Below the pieces are notes generated by a model, which was not told the DNA's origin, made no database searches, and was given only the letters and a program-made list of their open reading frames with translations. This document shows positions 8,508-17,125 of a stretch of 64,000 bases of DNA, piece after piece (position 1 is the stretch's first letter; every line of letters begins with the position of its first letter). Location of the stretch: the NCBI RefSeq assembly GCF_003268635.1, contig NZ_CP029639.1:2863501-2927500 (forward strand), in the 5' to 3' direction. The position numbers and the translations under genes were made by a program. Source of the stretch: Paenibacillus sp. DCT19. GTDB taxonomy: Bacteria; Bacillota; Bacilli; Paenibacillales; Paenibacillaceae.

Positions 8508-8847
8508 TTAATTAATTAAGATAAGCCAGAAACAGCTAATTTATGGTTTAGACTATGGATTCGCTGTTTTTGTGTTGTCGTTAGAAAAGTTGAATCGTTT
8601 ACTTATTGATAATTGTGATTGGACGATAGTCAGGTTCATCTTTATACTATTTATCATAGTTAACAGCTCTGTATTTACGGGATAAGCATGCAAAATTAAA
8701 CTAGATATGCTACAGTTTCTACAAGAACATGAGTGCCATGTTCACGATCAATGAATTTCATGCGACTACATAAATGAGCATTGTTTGGTTAGGCAACAAT
8801 AATACAACAGGAACCTTGTTTTCAAGGAAAAGGAGTGTAGTGATATC
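8508..8847. other. 340-base intergenic stretch
   Basis: It begins with a TTAA-TTAA-TTAA run right after the stop codon, then a possible weak terminator (AAACAGC at 8530-8536 pairing with GCTGTTT at 8563-8569, followed by TTG). The rest is AT-rich, and I see no convincing promoter for selO nor any RNA gene. Confidence 0.5.
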
Positions 8848-10317
8848 ATGCCAACAGCAAAGCTTGCGACAGGCTGGAATTTTGATAATAGTTATGCACG
8901 ATTGCCACAGACGTTTTATACGAAGCAGGGAGCGGGACATGTGCAATCCCCCCATTTAATCATTTTTAATGATACAGTTTCGAGGAAGCTTGGTTTAAAT
9001 ACAGAAGAGCTGAAGAGTGATGAAGGAGCTGCGATTTTGGCGGGCAATCTCATACCCGAAGGAGCCGAGCCCTTAGCTCAAGCATATGCAGGTCATCAAT
9101 TTGGTAATTTCAATATGCTGGGTGATGGACGAGCACTGCTCCTAGGTGAACAGATTACGCCTGACGGAGAACGCGTAGACATTCAGCTAAAAGGATCGGG
9201 CAGAACGCCATATTCACGCGGAGGAGATGGACGTGCGGCTGTTGGACCGATGGTTCGTGAATATATTATTAGTGAAGCGATGCATGCCTTAGGCATTCCA
9301 ACAACGCGAATTCTATCTGTAGTATCAACAGGAGAGACGATTACTCGTGAAACGGAGCGACCAGGTGCGATCTTGACCCGTGTGGCTTCCAGTCATTTGC
9401 GTGTAGGTACATTCCAGTATGCTGCAAGGTGGGGAACGGTAGAGGAATTACGAGCACTGGCAGATTACACGCTGGAGCGTCACTATTCGTATATTAAGCT
9501 GGATGAGCATCGCTATCGCTCCCTGCTTGAGGAAGTAATCAAACGCCAGGCAACACTGGTGGCACAATGGCAACTGGTTGGTTTTATACATGGAGTCATG
9601 AACACGGATAATATGACGTTAAGCGGTGAGACGATCGATTATGGACCATGTGCTTTTATGGATGTATACAAACCTGGGACTGTGTTCAGCTCAATAGATA
9701 CTCAGGGACGGTATGCCTATGGCAATCAGCCTTACATTGCAGGATGGAACCTAACGCGTTTAGCGGAGTCGCTATTGCCGTTATTACATGAGGATGAGGA
9801 TCAGGCTGTGCAAATTGCCCAAGATGCCATCGCCCAATACTCCGATCTGTATCATCAAGCGTGGTTGTCTGGCATGAGAGCCAAACTTGGGTTGTTCAAT
9901 GCGGAGCCGGAGGACGAAACATTGGTGAAGGATCTCTTGGAAACGCTGGAGCAGGCCGGAGCAGATTATACCAATACCTTCCTGGCTCTAACTTTTGATA
10001 AGACTCATCATTCTAATCTTGCTGACCTTGCTCAATTCAAGGAGTGGCATACACGCTGGCAGGCAAGATTGGAGAGACAGCCTCAATCTAGAGATGAAGT
10101 ACAACAGCAGATGAGCAATCACAATCCAGCGGTCATTCCGCGGAATCATCGAGTGGAGGAAGCACTGGATCGTGCGGAAAATCACGGGGATCTTAGTTTG
10201 GTGGAAAAGTTAGTTCAGGTGCTGTCGAATCCATTCGACCATTCAATTGAACGTTCAGAGTACACCGAAGTCCCGGCCACATGTGACACATCCTATCGGA
10301 CATTCTGCGGAACTTAA
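8848..10317 (+). CDS. selO: Protein adenylyltransferase SelO (YdiU/UPF0061 family)
   Basis: SelO transfers AMP from ATP onto Ser/Thr/Tyr of redox-related proteins through a pseudokinase-like fold. Visible family markers are '[18 protein letters not shown]' (N-terminal), '[18 protein letters not shown]' (glycine-rich nucleotide loop), '[13 protein letters not shown]' and '[11 protein letters not shown]' (catalytic-loop and DFG-equivalent Asp). At 489 residues it is full length for the bacterial group. The C-terminus YRTFCGT keeps Cys where the eukaryotic homologue has selenocysteine. SD AAGGAG lies just upstream of the ATG. Confidence 0.93.
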   Translation: MPTAKLATGWNFDNSYARLPQTFYTKQGAGHVQSPHLIIFNDTVSRKLGLNTEELKSDEGAAILAGNLIPEGAEPLAQAYAGHQFGNFNMLGDGRALLLGEQITPDGERVDIQLKGSGRTPYSRGGDGRAAVGPMVREYIISEAMHALGIPTTRILSVVSTGETITRETERPGAILTRVASSHLRVGTFQYAARWGTVEELRALADYTLERHYSYIKLDEHRYRSLLEEVIKRQATLVAQWQLVGFIHGVMNTDNMTLSGETIDYGPCAFMDVYKPGTVFSSIDTQGRYAYGNQPYIAGWNLTRLAESLLPLLHEDEDQAVQIAQDAIAQYSDLYHQAWLSGMRAKLGLFNAEPEDETLVKDLLETLEQAGADYTNTFLALTFDKTHHSNLADLAQFKEWHTRWQARLERQPQSRDEVQQQMSNHNPAVIPRNHRVEEALDRAENHGDLSLVEKLVQVLSNPFDHSIERSEYTEVPATCDTSYRTFCGT

Positions 10318-10392
10318 GCCTAACAATAAGACTTGAAAAATGATACCGTCGCACCATACCTAGCGATTATTCCGAAAATGAAAAAAATTAAG

Positions 10393-10414
10393 GCTGCCTA
10401 AGGGCAGCTTTTTT
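10393..10414 (+). terminator. Rho-independent terminator after selO
   Basis: GCTGCC (10393-10398) pairs with GGCAGC (10403-10408) around TAAG, followed by six T. Confidence 0.8.
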
Positions 10415-10529
10415 AATGGAATAGTGTACGAATGGAGGTTAAGATATAAAAAGTGAATCAATGTCTTTGATGAGCCTTGAATAATGGAGGGCAATCGTAT
10501 ATTAAATCGGCAGCCATAGGAGCGTGAAC

Positions 10530-10970
10530 ATGTCACATTTGCTGAACAAACAAGAAATTGCAGCTGCACTAACTGAACTACTCAATCGCACATCCTTGCC
10601 GCCAGAACAGGTAGCGCGTAGTGTTAATCGTTTATTTGAAGAGTTTAAATGGGAGGGTGTGCCTTATGTAGAGGTGGGCAAAACTGCTTATATGGTCACG
10701 ATCTATGAGCGAGGAATGCCTATGTTGAAGAAGCGATTGAAGCAGACGGACGAAGTTCTATACTGGTTACTGGCAGATATTATTTTTACGATTGCGCATG
10801 TTGAACTGATGAAACGGCATGGAGTAGATAATGTACATACATATTTGAAATACACTGAAGCTATTTATGCAGAACTGAACGCGGATGTTCAGAAAGCTTT
10901 CCAACAGATTGGTGGAGTCTATCTACGTTGGCATGAGAGCGGTAAAAGGCAGGAGCTTGAACAGAGCTGA
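10530..10970 (+). CDS. Imm63-like (immunity protein 63 family) protein
   Basis: A 146-residue soluble helical protein. The central stretch 'GVPYVEVGKTAYMVTIYERG' followed by 'DEVLYWLLADIIFTIAHVEL' fits the pattern I associate with Imm63, which has a conserved ERG and a D..LYW...D. motif. TAGGAG at 10517-10522 is seven bases before ATG 10530; the GTG at 10524 is too close. No toxin, Rhs or WXG/LXG gene is nearby, so it is an orphan immunity-like gene. The assignment rests on memory of the family pattern. Confidence 0.6.
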   Translation: MSHLLNKQEIAAALTELLNRTSLPPEQVARSVNRLFEEFKWEGVPYVEVGKTAYMVTIYERGMPMLKKRLKQTDEVLYWLLADIIFTIAHVELMKRHGVDNVHTYLKYTEAIYAELNADVQKAFQQIGGVYLRWHESGKRQELEQS

Positions 10971-11109
10971 AGAGCATAAGCACTTATCTACTTGTGTAAA
11001 ATATGGACGAGCGTTGTTTCCAAAGCACATTTGCAATGAAATATCTGGAAAATATTGTGGGTGAGTAACGATAGGATTGTAAAGCATGTAAGGTAGAAGT
11101 TACTTGGTC

Positions 11110-11138
11110 TTGCATTGGCTCTAAGGTTCCGCTATACT
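11110..11138 (+). promoter_or_regulatory. Promoter of the tyrS T-box leader
   Basis: TTGCAT (11110-11115), a 17-base spacer, TATACT (11133-11138), placing the start of transcription just before the first conserved T-box stem. Confidence 0.6.
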
Positions 11139-11154
11139 GGCTATAATCTAATAC

Positions 11155-11408
11155 ATGAACTACGATGATAGAGCGCAGTAGCGGCTTTGTCCCTGTTACA
11201 GAAAGTCAGGGGTTGATGGAACCTGATACATACAAGGGCTGCGAATTACACTCTGGAGTATCTTGGGTAATGCCAAGCGGGATGGCGAACGATATTTCGC
11301 CAAAAGCGGTACAGACAGGTTCGATTTCGAATGTCTGTGCAAGTTGGGTGGTACCACGGTTATGAATCGTCCCTATGTCAACAGATGACAAGGAGGCGAT
11401 TTTTTTGT
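11155..11408 (+). promoter_or_regulatory. Tyrosine-specific T-box leader with terminator/antiterminator
   Basis: The conserved T-box GGGTGGTACCACGG is at 11346-11359. A terminator hairpin follows (ATCGTCCCTATGTC at 11366 onward pairing with GACAAGGAGGCGAT, then T7 ending ~11407). In Stem I a specifier-loop-like GAATTACA has TAC, a Tyr codon, at 11247-11249, followed by the expected purine. Uncharged tRNA-Tyr would pair with the specifier and the T-box and prevent termination. The gene downstream is tyrS, which confirms the codon reading. Confidence 0.93.
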
Positions 11409-11497
11409 GTCCAAAAAAGCTGCCCAGATGTGTTTCTTGCTGACTCACGTAACTCATGAGCTGAGGATTATGATACTGGAGAAGGAGTTGTATATTC

Positions 11498-12757
11498 GTG
11501 AATATTATTGATGAATTAGAATGGCGCGAAGCCATTAATCAACAGACGGATGAGGAAGGACTGCGTGAACTGATTGGGTCGAAGTCGGTCTCCTTGTACT
11601 GTGGTGTCGATCCTACAGGAGACAGTATGCACATCGGGCATTTGATTCCTTTTATGATGCTCAAACGTTTCCAGCAGGCAGGACATCGTCCAGTCATTTT
11701 GATTGGCGGAGCGACAGGTACGATTGGTGATCCGAGTGGACGTCAGTCCGAGCGTTCTTTGCAGACGTTGGAACAGGTTCAAGACAATGTGAATGCATTA
11801 ACAGCACAGTTGAAAAAGCTCTTTGTGACCGAAGGCGACAATCAGGTGCGCATGGTCAATAACTATGACTGGACACACCAGATCAATGTCATTGAATTTT
11901 TGCGTGACTACGGCAAGAACTTTAACCTGAATACGATGCTTGCAAAAGACGTCGTGGCGAGCAGACTCGAAGACGGAATTTCATTCACTGAATTTTCCTA
12001 CCAGATTCTCCAATCCCTCGATTACCTGCACCTGTACAAGAATGAAGACGTACAATTGCAGATTGGCGGCTCGGATCAATGGGGTAACATCACGAGTGGT
12101 CTTGATCTCATTCGTAAAAAAGAAGGCTCTGAGGCTAAAGCGTACGGTCTGACGATTCCGCTTATGCTCAAAGCAGATGGCACCAAGTTCGGTAAATCAG
12201 CAGGTGGTTCCATTTGGCTGGATCCGAACAAAACAACACCATTTGAGTTCTACCAGTTCTGGGCGAACACGGATGATCGTGATGTTGTGAAATACTTGAA
12301 ATACTTCACGTTCTTGAGCAAAGAGGAGATCGAGGCCTTGGCGCAAAAAGTAGAGACAGAGCCACATAAACGTGAAGCACAAAAAGCACTTGCTGAAGAA
12401 ATGACGAGATTCGTTCATAGTGAGGAGATGCTGGAGCAGGCTAAACGGATTACAGCAGCCTTGTTCAGTGGAGATATTCGCTCGTTGACGGCAGATGAGA
12501 TCGAGCAGGGCTTCAAAGAAATGCCTACCTTCGAAACGGAAGGCGAAGCCAAAAATATCGTTGACTGGTTGGTGGATCTTGGTCTAGAGCCATCGAAACG
12601 TCAAGCGCGTGAGGATATTACCAAAGGTGCTATCTCTTTGAACGGTGAGAAAGTAACAGAGCTTGAATTCAACGTTTCTGCAGAGCAAGCTATCGGTGGA
12701 AAGTTCATCATTATCCGTAAAGGGAAGAAGAACTACAGCCTGGTGAAATTGAAGTAA
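11498..12757 (+). CDS. tyrS: Tyrosyl-tRNA synthetase
   Basis: Class I aminoacyl-tRNA synthetase that charges tRNA-Tyr. HIGH is at residues 45-48, the KMSKS-equivalent KFGKS is near residue 232, and the tyrosine-binding 'YCGVDPTGDS' and 'QIGGSDQWGNI' are present. A C-terminal S4-type domain (ARE DITKGAISLNGEKV) completes a 419-residue protein of normal length. Start GTG 11498 follows GAAGGAG with ten bases of spacing. Expression is controlled by the T-box leader; a strong terminator follows. Confidence 0.97.
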   Translation: MNIIDELEWREAINQQTDEEGLRELIGSKSVSLYCGVDPTGDSMHIGHLIPFMMLKRFQQAGHRPVILIGGATGTIGDPSGRQSERSLQTLEQVQDNVNALTAQLKKLFVTEGDNQVRMVNNYDWTHQINVIEFLRDYGKNFNLNTMLAKDVVASRLEDGISFTEFSYQILQSLDYLHLYKNEDVQLQIGGSDQWGNITSGLDLIRKKEGSEAKAYGLTIPLMLKADGTKFGKSAGGSIWLDPNKTTPFEFYQFWANTDDRDVVKYLKYFTFLSKEEIEALAQKVETEPHKREAQKALAEEMTRFVHSEEMLEQAKRITAALFSGDIRSLTADEIEQGFKEMPTFETEGEAKNIVDWLVDLGLEPSKRQAREDITKGAISLNGEKVTELEFNVSAEQAIGGKFIIIRKGKKNYSLVKLK

Positions 12758-12773
12758 AAAGCGACATTAACAC

Positions 12774-12813
12774 AAAACCGCCCCCTTTGATTAGATCAAA
12801 GGGGGGCGGTTTA
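12774..12813. terminator. Strong terminator between tyrS and the convergent DUF2653 gene
   Basis: AAACCGCCCCCTTTGAT pairs with ATCAAAGGGGGGCGGTTT (one bulged G) around TAG. The flanking A and T runs make it usable from both strands. Confidence 0.9.
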
Positions 12814-12833
12814 ATTCGTTGCTTTGAGCTCAA

Positions 12834-13115
12834 TTAGTGTTGATTTACAATCGCTGTAATCTCTTCATCAAGATCCAGTCGCACATCTTCACGATAAGCT
12901 CGAATATTATATTCACTGTGGAGATAACGCAGAATTGCTTCAATCATGTTGGATTCAACCAAAAATTGACTTCGGCCTTGAATCCAGACTTCAGCGGAAT
13001 ATCCTGTATCTTCCTCCCAGCTCAATTCAACGTTAACATCAGTTGGTCGTACACCTTTACGTTCTGCCATGTGAAGGCAAATCGCATTCACAATTTCATC
13101 CATGCTCAGAACCAT
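12834..13115 (-). CDS. DUF2653 (YxcD) family protein
   Basis: A 93-residue acidic protein with the pattern 'MDEIVNAICLHMAERKGVRPTDVNVELSWEEDTGYSAEVW' typical of YxcD/DUF2653 (shown here only by its key parts: an N-terminal helix, VNVELSWEED, and a C-terminal 'RLDLDEEITAIV'). Function unknown. It starts five bases after the stop of the upstream secreted/membrane gene, so it is probably translated from the same message; an internal Met at 13103 is an alternative start. Confidence 0.75.
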   Translation of the reverse strand: MVLSMDEIVNAICLHMAERKGVRPTDVNVELSWEEDTGYSAEVWIQGRSQFLVESNMIEAILRYLHSEYNIRAYREDVRLDLDEEITAIVNQH

Positions 13116-13120
13116 AGGGA

Positions 13121-13666
13121 TTAGTACCGTCCGTTTCTGTTGCGGTCATCATCACGATCGTCACGACGATCATAACGTCCGTCTGCCGCTGGTTTACGGT
13201 TGGTGAGCTTTCTGAAGAGTGTCATTGCAAGCATAACAATCAACATAATAGCAGCTACGTTTACGAGCAATCCAAGGATATTACCCAGAGCTCCCATGCC
13301 GCCGAACAATCCACCGAACATCAATCCAGCCAAACCACCAAGCATCATGCCTTTCATGAATCCGCCGCCACCGCCGAAGAATCCACCACGGTTTGTTGCA
13401 GCTGCACCTGTACCTGAGTTATTGTTGCTGTTCGATTGACTTACATTGTTATTGGAATCCGATTTCTTAGGAGTATTGCTATAACTTTTCGTACCTGATT
13501 TGAAACCGCCGCCACGTCTTGCATCGGCTGAATCTGGGTTAACCACACCAACTGTTGCGAACAGTAATGTAAATGCCATGAACACCATCATAAGATGTTT
13601 AATACCGAATTTTTTCTTCATTGTAAAGATCGTAACCCCCCGATTAATGTTGTTGGATTTCTCCAT
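13121..13666 (-). CDS. Secreted/membrane Gly- and Asn-rich protein, Tim44-like domain family start
   Basis: The product has a signal-like hydrophobic segment (LMMVFMAFTLLFATVGVV), then DADARRGGGF-like sequence, an Asn/Ser-rich linker, a glycine-rich helix (GGFMKGMMLGGLAGLMFGGLFGGMG), a second membrane segment (LLVNVAAIMLIVMLAMTLF) and a basic/acidic tail rich in Arg-Asp. This layout is that of the N-terminal half of bacterial Tim44-like (COG4395) proteins, without the C-terminal Tim44 domain. AAGG nine bases before ATG 13666 supports the long start; ATG 13621 (MKKKFG) would give a more classical signal peptide. Confidence 0.65.
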   Translation of the reverse strand: MEKSNNINRGVTIFTMKKKFGIKHLMMVFMAFTLLFATVGVVNPDSADARRGGGFKSGTKSYSNTPKKSDSNNNVSQSNSNNNSGTGAAATNRGGFFGGGGGFMKGMMLGGLAGLMFGGLFGGMGALGNILGLLVNVAAIMLIVMLAMTLFRKLTNRKPAADGRYDRRDDRDDDRNRNGRY

Positions 13667-13723
13667 AAAATACAGCCTTACTCAAGTAATACGGTGAACT
13701 CACGGAAACGTTTCAAATTTTTC

Positions 13724-14289
13724 TTAATTTTCCGAAATGACTGGGATCGGGTCTTGAATCGCCGCTTGACCATCTAGTAACTGGGTAACCCAATTACACC
13801 ATTCAAGGCCAGTTTGAGCGTTCATTAAGCCTTTCTGCACGAGAATATAGCTCCCGAACTCTCGACTTCCCACACGCAAATTATCCTGAGGGATGCGAGA
13901 TTTCAAATCTTCAAAATAACGTATTCGCTCGTTAAACCAGTTTTTACGCTCATTCAGGATGCGTCTCATGCTTCCGTCCTCTGCAATACCGACACACAAT
14001 ATGCGAAGATTGAATTCATCGCGTGTAACGGGCGCAGTAACGGGAGTGATCATCCATCCAAGCAGTTTTTCAATACCTTTGTCCGTAACTGCGTACATTT
14101 TTTGTCCGGTTTGTCAGACTGTTGCACCCAGCGGGAAGATAATAACTCTTCGTTTTCCATCTTGGACAGGAGGGGATAGATCTGACTATGCTTAGCCTGC
14201 CAGTGTGGCTGAATTTTCAGCATCAGATCATAACCTGAAGACTCCTCGCGGGTAAGCAGCCCGAGCAATCCGTAGGAAAGTATGTTCAT
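13724..14289 (-). CDS. PadR-family transcriptional regulator (apparent frameshift)
   Basis: Two overlapping frames make one PadR protein of ~188 residues. The first supplies the winged helix (MNILSYGLLGLLTREESSGYDLM, 'SQIYPLLSKMENEELL'), and the second supplies 'YAVTDKGIEKLLGWM' and the C-terminal dimerisation helices. They join at a run of six A on the coding strand (14098-14103); seven A would restore 'KPDKK-MYAVTDKG'. The start ATG 14289 is eight bases after AAGGAG; an upstream ATG at 14295 is too close to it. A sequencing error is most likely; -1 slippage on the A run is the alternative. Confidence 0.8.
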
Positions 14290-14421
14290 GCACATGTCTC
14301 CTTAATATTAGGGCTGAGCCAGAGAAAACAATACAATTGTAATCTTTGACCGCTTTCATAAAAGTGTACACTGAAACTGTATGGTTTGACAACCTGACAG
14401 CTAAACTGCCTTAATTTAGAC

Positions 14422-14453
14422 AAAAAAAGAGTGCGAACCTGGAAGGTTCGCAC
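14422..14453 (-). terminator. Terminator of the carbonic anhydrase gene
   Basis: On the minus strand GTGCGAACCT and AGGTTCGCAC form a perfect 10 bp stem with a short loop, followed by CTCTTTTTTTG. Confidence 0.9.
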
Positions 14454-14476
14454 CCAAAAGCATATGAGAGAGATGT

Positions 14477-15040
14477 CTACACGCTATACCCATCAGCGAC
14501 AAGGTCAAGTTTACCCGTATGTGGGTCAATTACCAAGCCGTGAACGGGTGCGTTAGGTGGAAGTAGTGGATGTTTCTTAATCACTTCCACAGTATGTTTT
14601 ACCCCTTCTTCAACACTGTCAAACCCGCGCAGCCACTTGTTCAGGCGGATGCCAGAGTTTTCAAGTGTAGACAATACTTCCTCTGATACGCCGCGCTCGA
14701 GCATATGACCAATCATCGTTTCTGCATGAAGAGAAGCCATACCACATTCCTTATGACCAACTACAACAACTTCATCGGCTCCAAGCTCATAGAGAGCGAC
14801 AAGAACACTACGCATAACACTACCAAAAGGTTGGGAAATGATCGCGCCTGCATTTTTGATGATCTTTACATCGCCATTTTTCAAGTTCATGGCTTTGGGC
14901 AGCAATTCAACCAACCGGGTATCCATACATGTGATGATAACCATTTTTTTGGTTGGGAACTTACCAGCCGTATACTTTTCGTATTCTTTTGACTCGACAA
15001 ATGTTTTGTTGTGTTCCAGAATCTCTTGAATGTTGTTCAT
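14477..15040 (-). CDS. Beta-class carbonic anhydrase
   Basis: Reversible hydration of CO2 in the cytoplasm. Zinc ligands and active-site dyad are visible: Cys and Asp/Arg of 'ITCMDTRL' near residue 38, and His and Cys of 'VVGHKECGM' near residue 95. The 187-residue length and the late 'GLVIDPHTGKLDLV' match the YtiB-like short group. The start ATG 15040 has an AGGAGG eight bases upstream; ATG 15046 is only two bases from it. A strong terminator follows. Confidence 0.92.
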   Translation of the reverse strand: MNNIQEILEHNKTFVESKEYEKYTAGKFPTKKMVIITCMDTRLVELLPKAMNLKNGDVKIIKNAGAIISQPFGSVMRSVLVALYELGADEVVVVGHKECGMASLHAETMIGHMLERGVSEEVLSTLENSGIRLNKWLRGFDSVEEGVKHTVEVIKKHPLLPPNAPVHGLVIDPHTGKLDLVADGYSV

Positions 15041-15172
15041 ATCCATTGCCTCCTGTGATTAAATACGATGAGCACGGCCAATTACATTACGTGTAGCTTG
15101 TCCTAATCTAAGCCGTATTGCTTCAATCATTATACTACTAATACCGTCAGCATCTATCATTATGGCTTCATT

Positions 15173-15353
15173 AGGTTGTTCAAAAAGTCCGCTTTTGATT
15201 ACATATGTATGCCTAGCGGCATGATTAGCATCGAATATGGAATTCACCCGAAATGTCCGTTGCTCACGTAGCTTGATCTACGCTCCGCTACTCCATTTCT
15301 AGCTTCATCCCATCTTCTCGGTACTGAAAACCAATCTTTTTGAACGAACACTT
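15173..15353. repeat. MITE-like intergenic repeat, copy 1
   Basis: A ~181 bp element beginning AGGTTGTTCAAAAAGTCCGC and ending TTTTTGAACGAACACTT. The ends are imperfect inverted repeats (core GTTCAAAAAG). A second copy lies in the same orientation at 19795-19973, roughly 85% identical by eye. The interior holds short self-complementary parts such as GATCTACG-type arms around the CGTAG...CTACG hairpin. It carries no coding frame of its own. Confidence 0.85.
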
Positions 15354-15457
15354 TAACAACCCTAATTCAATTTGCCTCTGTTAAAAGTTGATTATAGCCA
15401 TTTCAAAAAGTATCATCAATAGGGAAAACTATTAAATTTCGAGAGGTGAGCGTAACA

Positions 15458-16972
15458 ATGGATCAACAAACACTAGAACATTTAGAATCTTTTCGTCTTT
15501 TAGTTCGCAAAATCAAAAGTTATCATGAAGCCATTGGATTGCTTCACTGGGATTTGCGCACAGGTGCGCCTAAGAAAGGTGTTCCGACACGCTCCGAAAC
15601 CCTTGGTATGTTGTCAACCGAAGCTTTCAAGCTGCAAACTTCTGTTGAAATGAAGTCATACCTCGATACATTGACTCAGCCTGACGTATTACAACAACTT
15701 GAGGATCTTGATCGCCGCCAAGTGGAAGATTGCAAAAAGGAATACGATCGCAGTCAGTCCGTTCCTCCGGAGAAAGTTCAAGCCTACACTGTGCTGACGG
15801 CAAAATCAGAAACGGCGTGGGAAGATGCCAAGCATAACAGCGACTTTGCTGGATTTTCTCCGTATCTTACCGATATTGTTAAACTCAAGCAGGAGTTTAT
15901 TGACTACTGGGGTGTCAAGGATACACGGTATGATACGTTGCTGGATATGTACGAGCCTGATCTTACGGTGGAGAAGGTCGATGCGGTATTCGCTCGTCTT
16001 AAGGATCGTCTGGTTCCTCTACAGGAGAAGATCAATGCTTCCAATCACAAACCTGACACTGCCTTCCTGAATCAGTTGTTTGATACCAAGCAACAAGAAA
16101 AATTCAGCCTGTTTATTTTGGAACAGATGGGATATGACTTTGAAGCTGGACGTTTGGATGAGAGTGTTCATCCATTTGCTACAGGGCTTAACCCGGGTGA
16201 TGTGCGGATCACTACGAACTATTTGCAGGATGATGTTGCAAGTGCAGTCTTCAGTTCATTGCATGAAGGTGGACATGCCTTGTATGAGCAAAATATTGAT
16301 GATAGCCTGGCAGGCACGCTACTTGCAGAAGGAACATCAATGGGGATTCACGAATCTCAGTCCCGTCTTTGGGAGAATATGATTGGTCGTAGTCGTCCCT
16401 TCTGGGCACGATACTACAAGGATCTACAGCAACATTTCCCGCAGCTTAGCGAAGTTGAGCTGGAGGATTTCTATCGGGCGATTAACCGTGTGGAGAGTTC
16501 GTTAATTCGGATTGATGCAGATGAGCTGACCTATAACCTGCATATTATTATCCGGTATGAGATTGAGAAAATGCTGTTCAATGAAGGGCTTGAAGTGAAG
16601 GATCTACCGGAAACGTGGAATGAGAAATACAAGGAGTATCTTGGGATTACGCCGCCGAATGATGGTGTAGGTGTGCTTCAGGATGTTCACTGGTCCGGTG
16701 GGGATTTCGGTTATTTTGCATCGTATTCACTTGGTAACATGTATGCTGCACAGATTCTACATACGTTGCGCCAAGAGATGCCCGAATTTGATGCCCACAT
16801 CGCTGAAGGTAATCTCATTCCAATCAAGGAATGGTTGACGGACAAAATTTATCGTTATGGCAGAACTCGTACACCTTCTGAATTGATCATGGCCGTAACG
16901 GGAGAAGAATTGAATCCTGATTATTTGGCTGATTATTTGGAAGAGAAATACGCTGAAATATATAAGCTGTAA
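15458..16972 (+). CDS. M32-family metallocarboxypeptidase
   Basis: A 504-residue cytoplasmic zinc carboxypeptidase (Taq/Pfu carboxypeptidase family). The HEGGH zinc motif lies near residue 270 ('SLHEGGHALYEQN') with the third ligand Glu expected in 'GIHESQSRLWEN'. Further family marks are 'LLHWDLRTGAP' at the N-terminus, 'RIDADELTYNLHIIIRYEIE' and 'VHWSGGDFGYFASYSLGNMYAAQ'. GAGAGGTGAG (15441-15450) is seven bases before ATG 15458; the in-frame GTG at 15446 is within that site. It lies directly downstream of repeat copy 1 and ends before a hairpin terminator. Confidence 0.95.
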   Translation: MDQQTLEHLESFRLLVRKIKSYHEAIGLLHWDLRTGAPKKGVPTRSETLGMLSTEAFKLQTSVEMKSYLDTLTQPDVLQQLEDLDRRQVEDCKKEYDRSQSVPPEKVQAYTVLTAKSETAWEDAKHNSDFAGFSPYLTDIVKLKQEFIDYWGVKDTRYDTLLDMYEPDLTVEKVDAVFARLKDRLVPLQEKINASNHKPDTAFLNQLFDTKQQEKFSLFILEQMGYDFEAGRLDESVHPFATGLNPGDVRITTNYLQDDVASAVFSSLHEGGHALYEQNIDDSLAGTLLAEGTSMGIHESQSRLWENMIGRSRPFWARYYKDLQQHFPQLSEVELEDFYRAINRVESSLIRIDADELTYNLHIIIRYEIEKMLFNEGLEVKDLPETWNEKYKEYLGITPPNDGVGVLQDVHWSGGDFGYFASYSLGNMYAAQILHTLRQEMPEFDAHIAEGNLIPIKEWLTDKIYRYGRTRTPSELIMAVTGEELNPDYLADYLEEKYAEIYKL

Positions 16973-17013
16973 TTTAGCTGTAATTCAGAGGCAACAACCA
17001 TATGAAATCTGCA

Positions 17014-17045
17014 GGAGCGGGGCGAACGAGCCTCGCTCTTCTTTT
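17014..17045 (+). terminator. Terminator after the M32 carboxypeptidase gene
   Basis: GAGCGGGGC pairs with GCCTCGCTC (one mismatch) around GAACGA, followed by TTCTTTT. Confidence 0.75.
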
Positions 17046-17125
17046 GTGTGCAACTTCTTAACCTTTTGCTGGGCTCCCGCATATGGTTAGTAGAGAAACA
17101 ATGGAAGCCCGAAAAGGAGGGGAAT

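Noticed and set aside
11165..11365. Plus-strand frame inside the tyrS leader
   Set aside because: It coincides with T-box Stem I and the antiterminator, whose RNA signals explain the sequence.
12837..13124. Plus-strand frame opposite the DUF2653 gene
   Set aside because: Antisense shadow of a conserved gene, with no ribosome binding site.
15059..15247. Minus-strand frame ending next to the carbonic anhydrase gene
   Set aside because: Its first third lies inside repeat copy 1 and no ribosome binding site is visible. At most a remnant of a gene cut by the repeat.
16996..17088. AACCATATG (16996-17004) and CATATGGTT (17080-17088) inverted repeat around a terminator, considered as a thiamine or sulfur riboswitch for the ABC operon
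   Set aside because: None of the conserved core sequences of TPP or SAM riboswitches is present; a 9-base match in AT-rich DNA can be chance.
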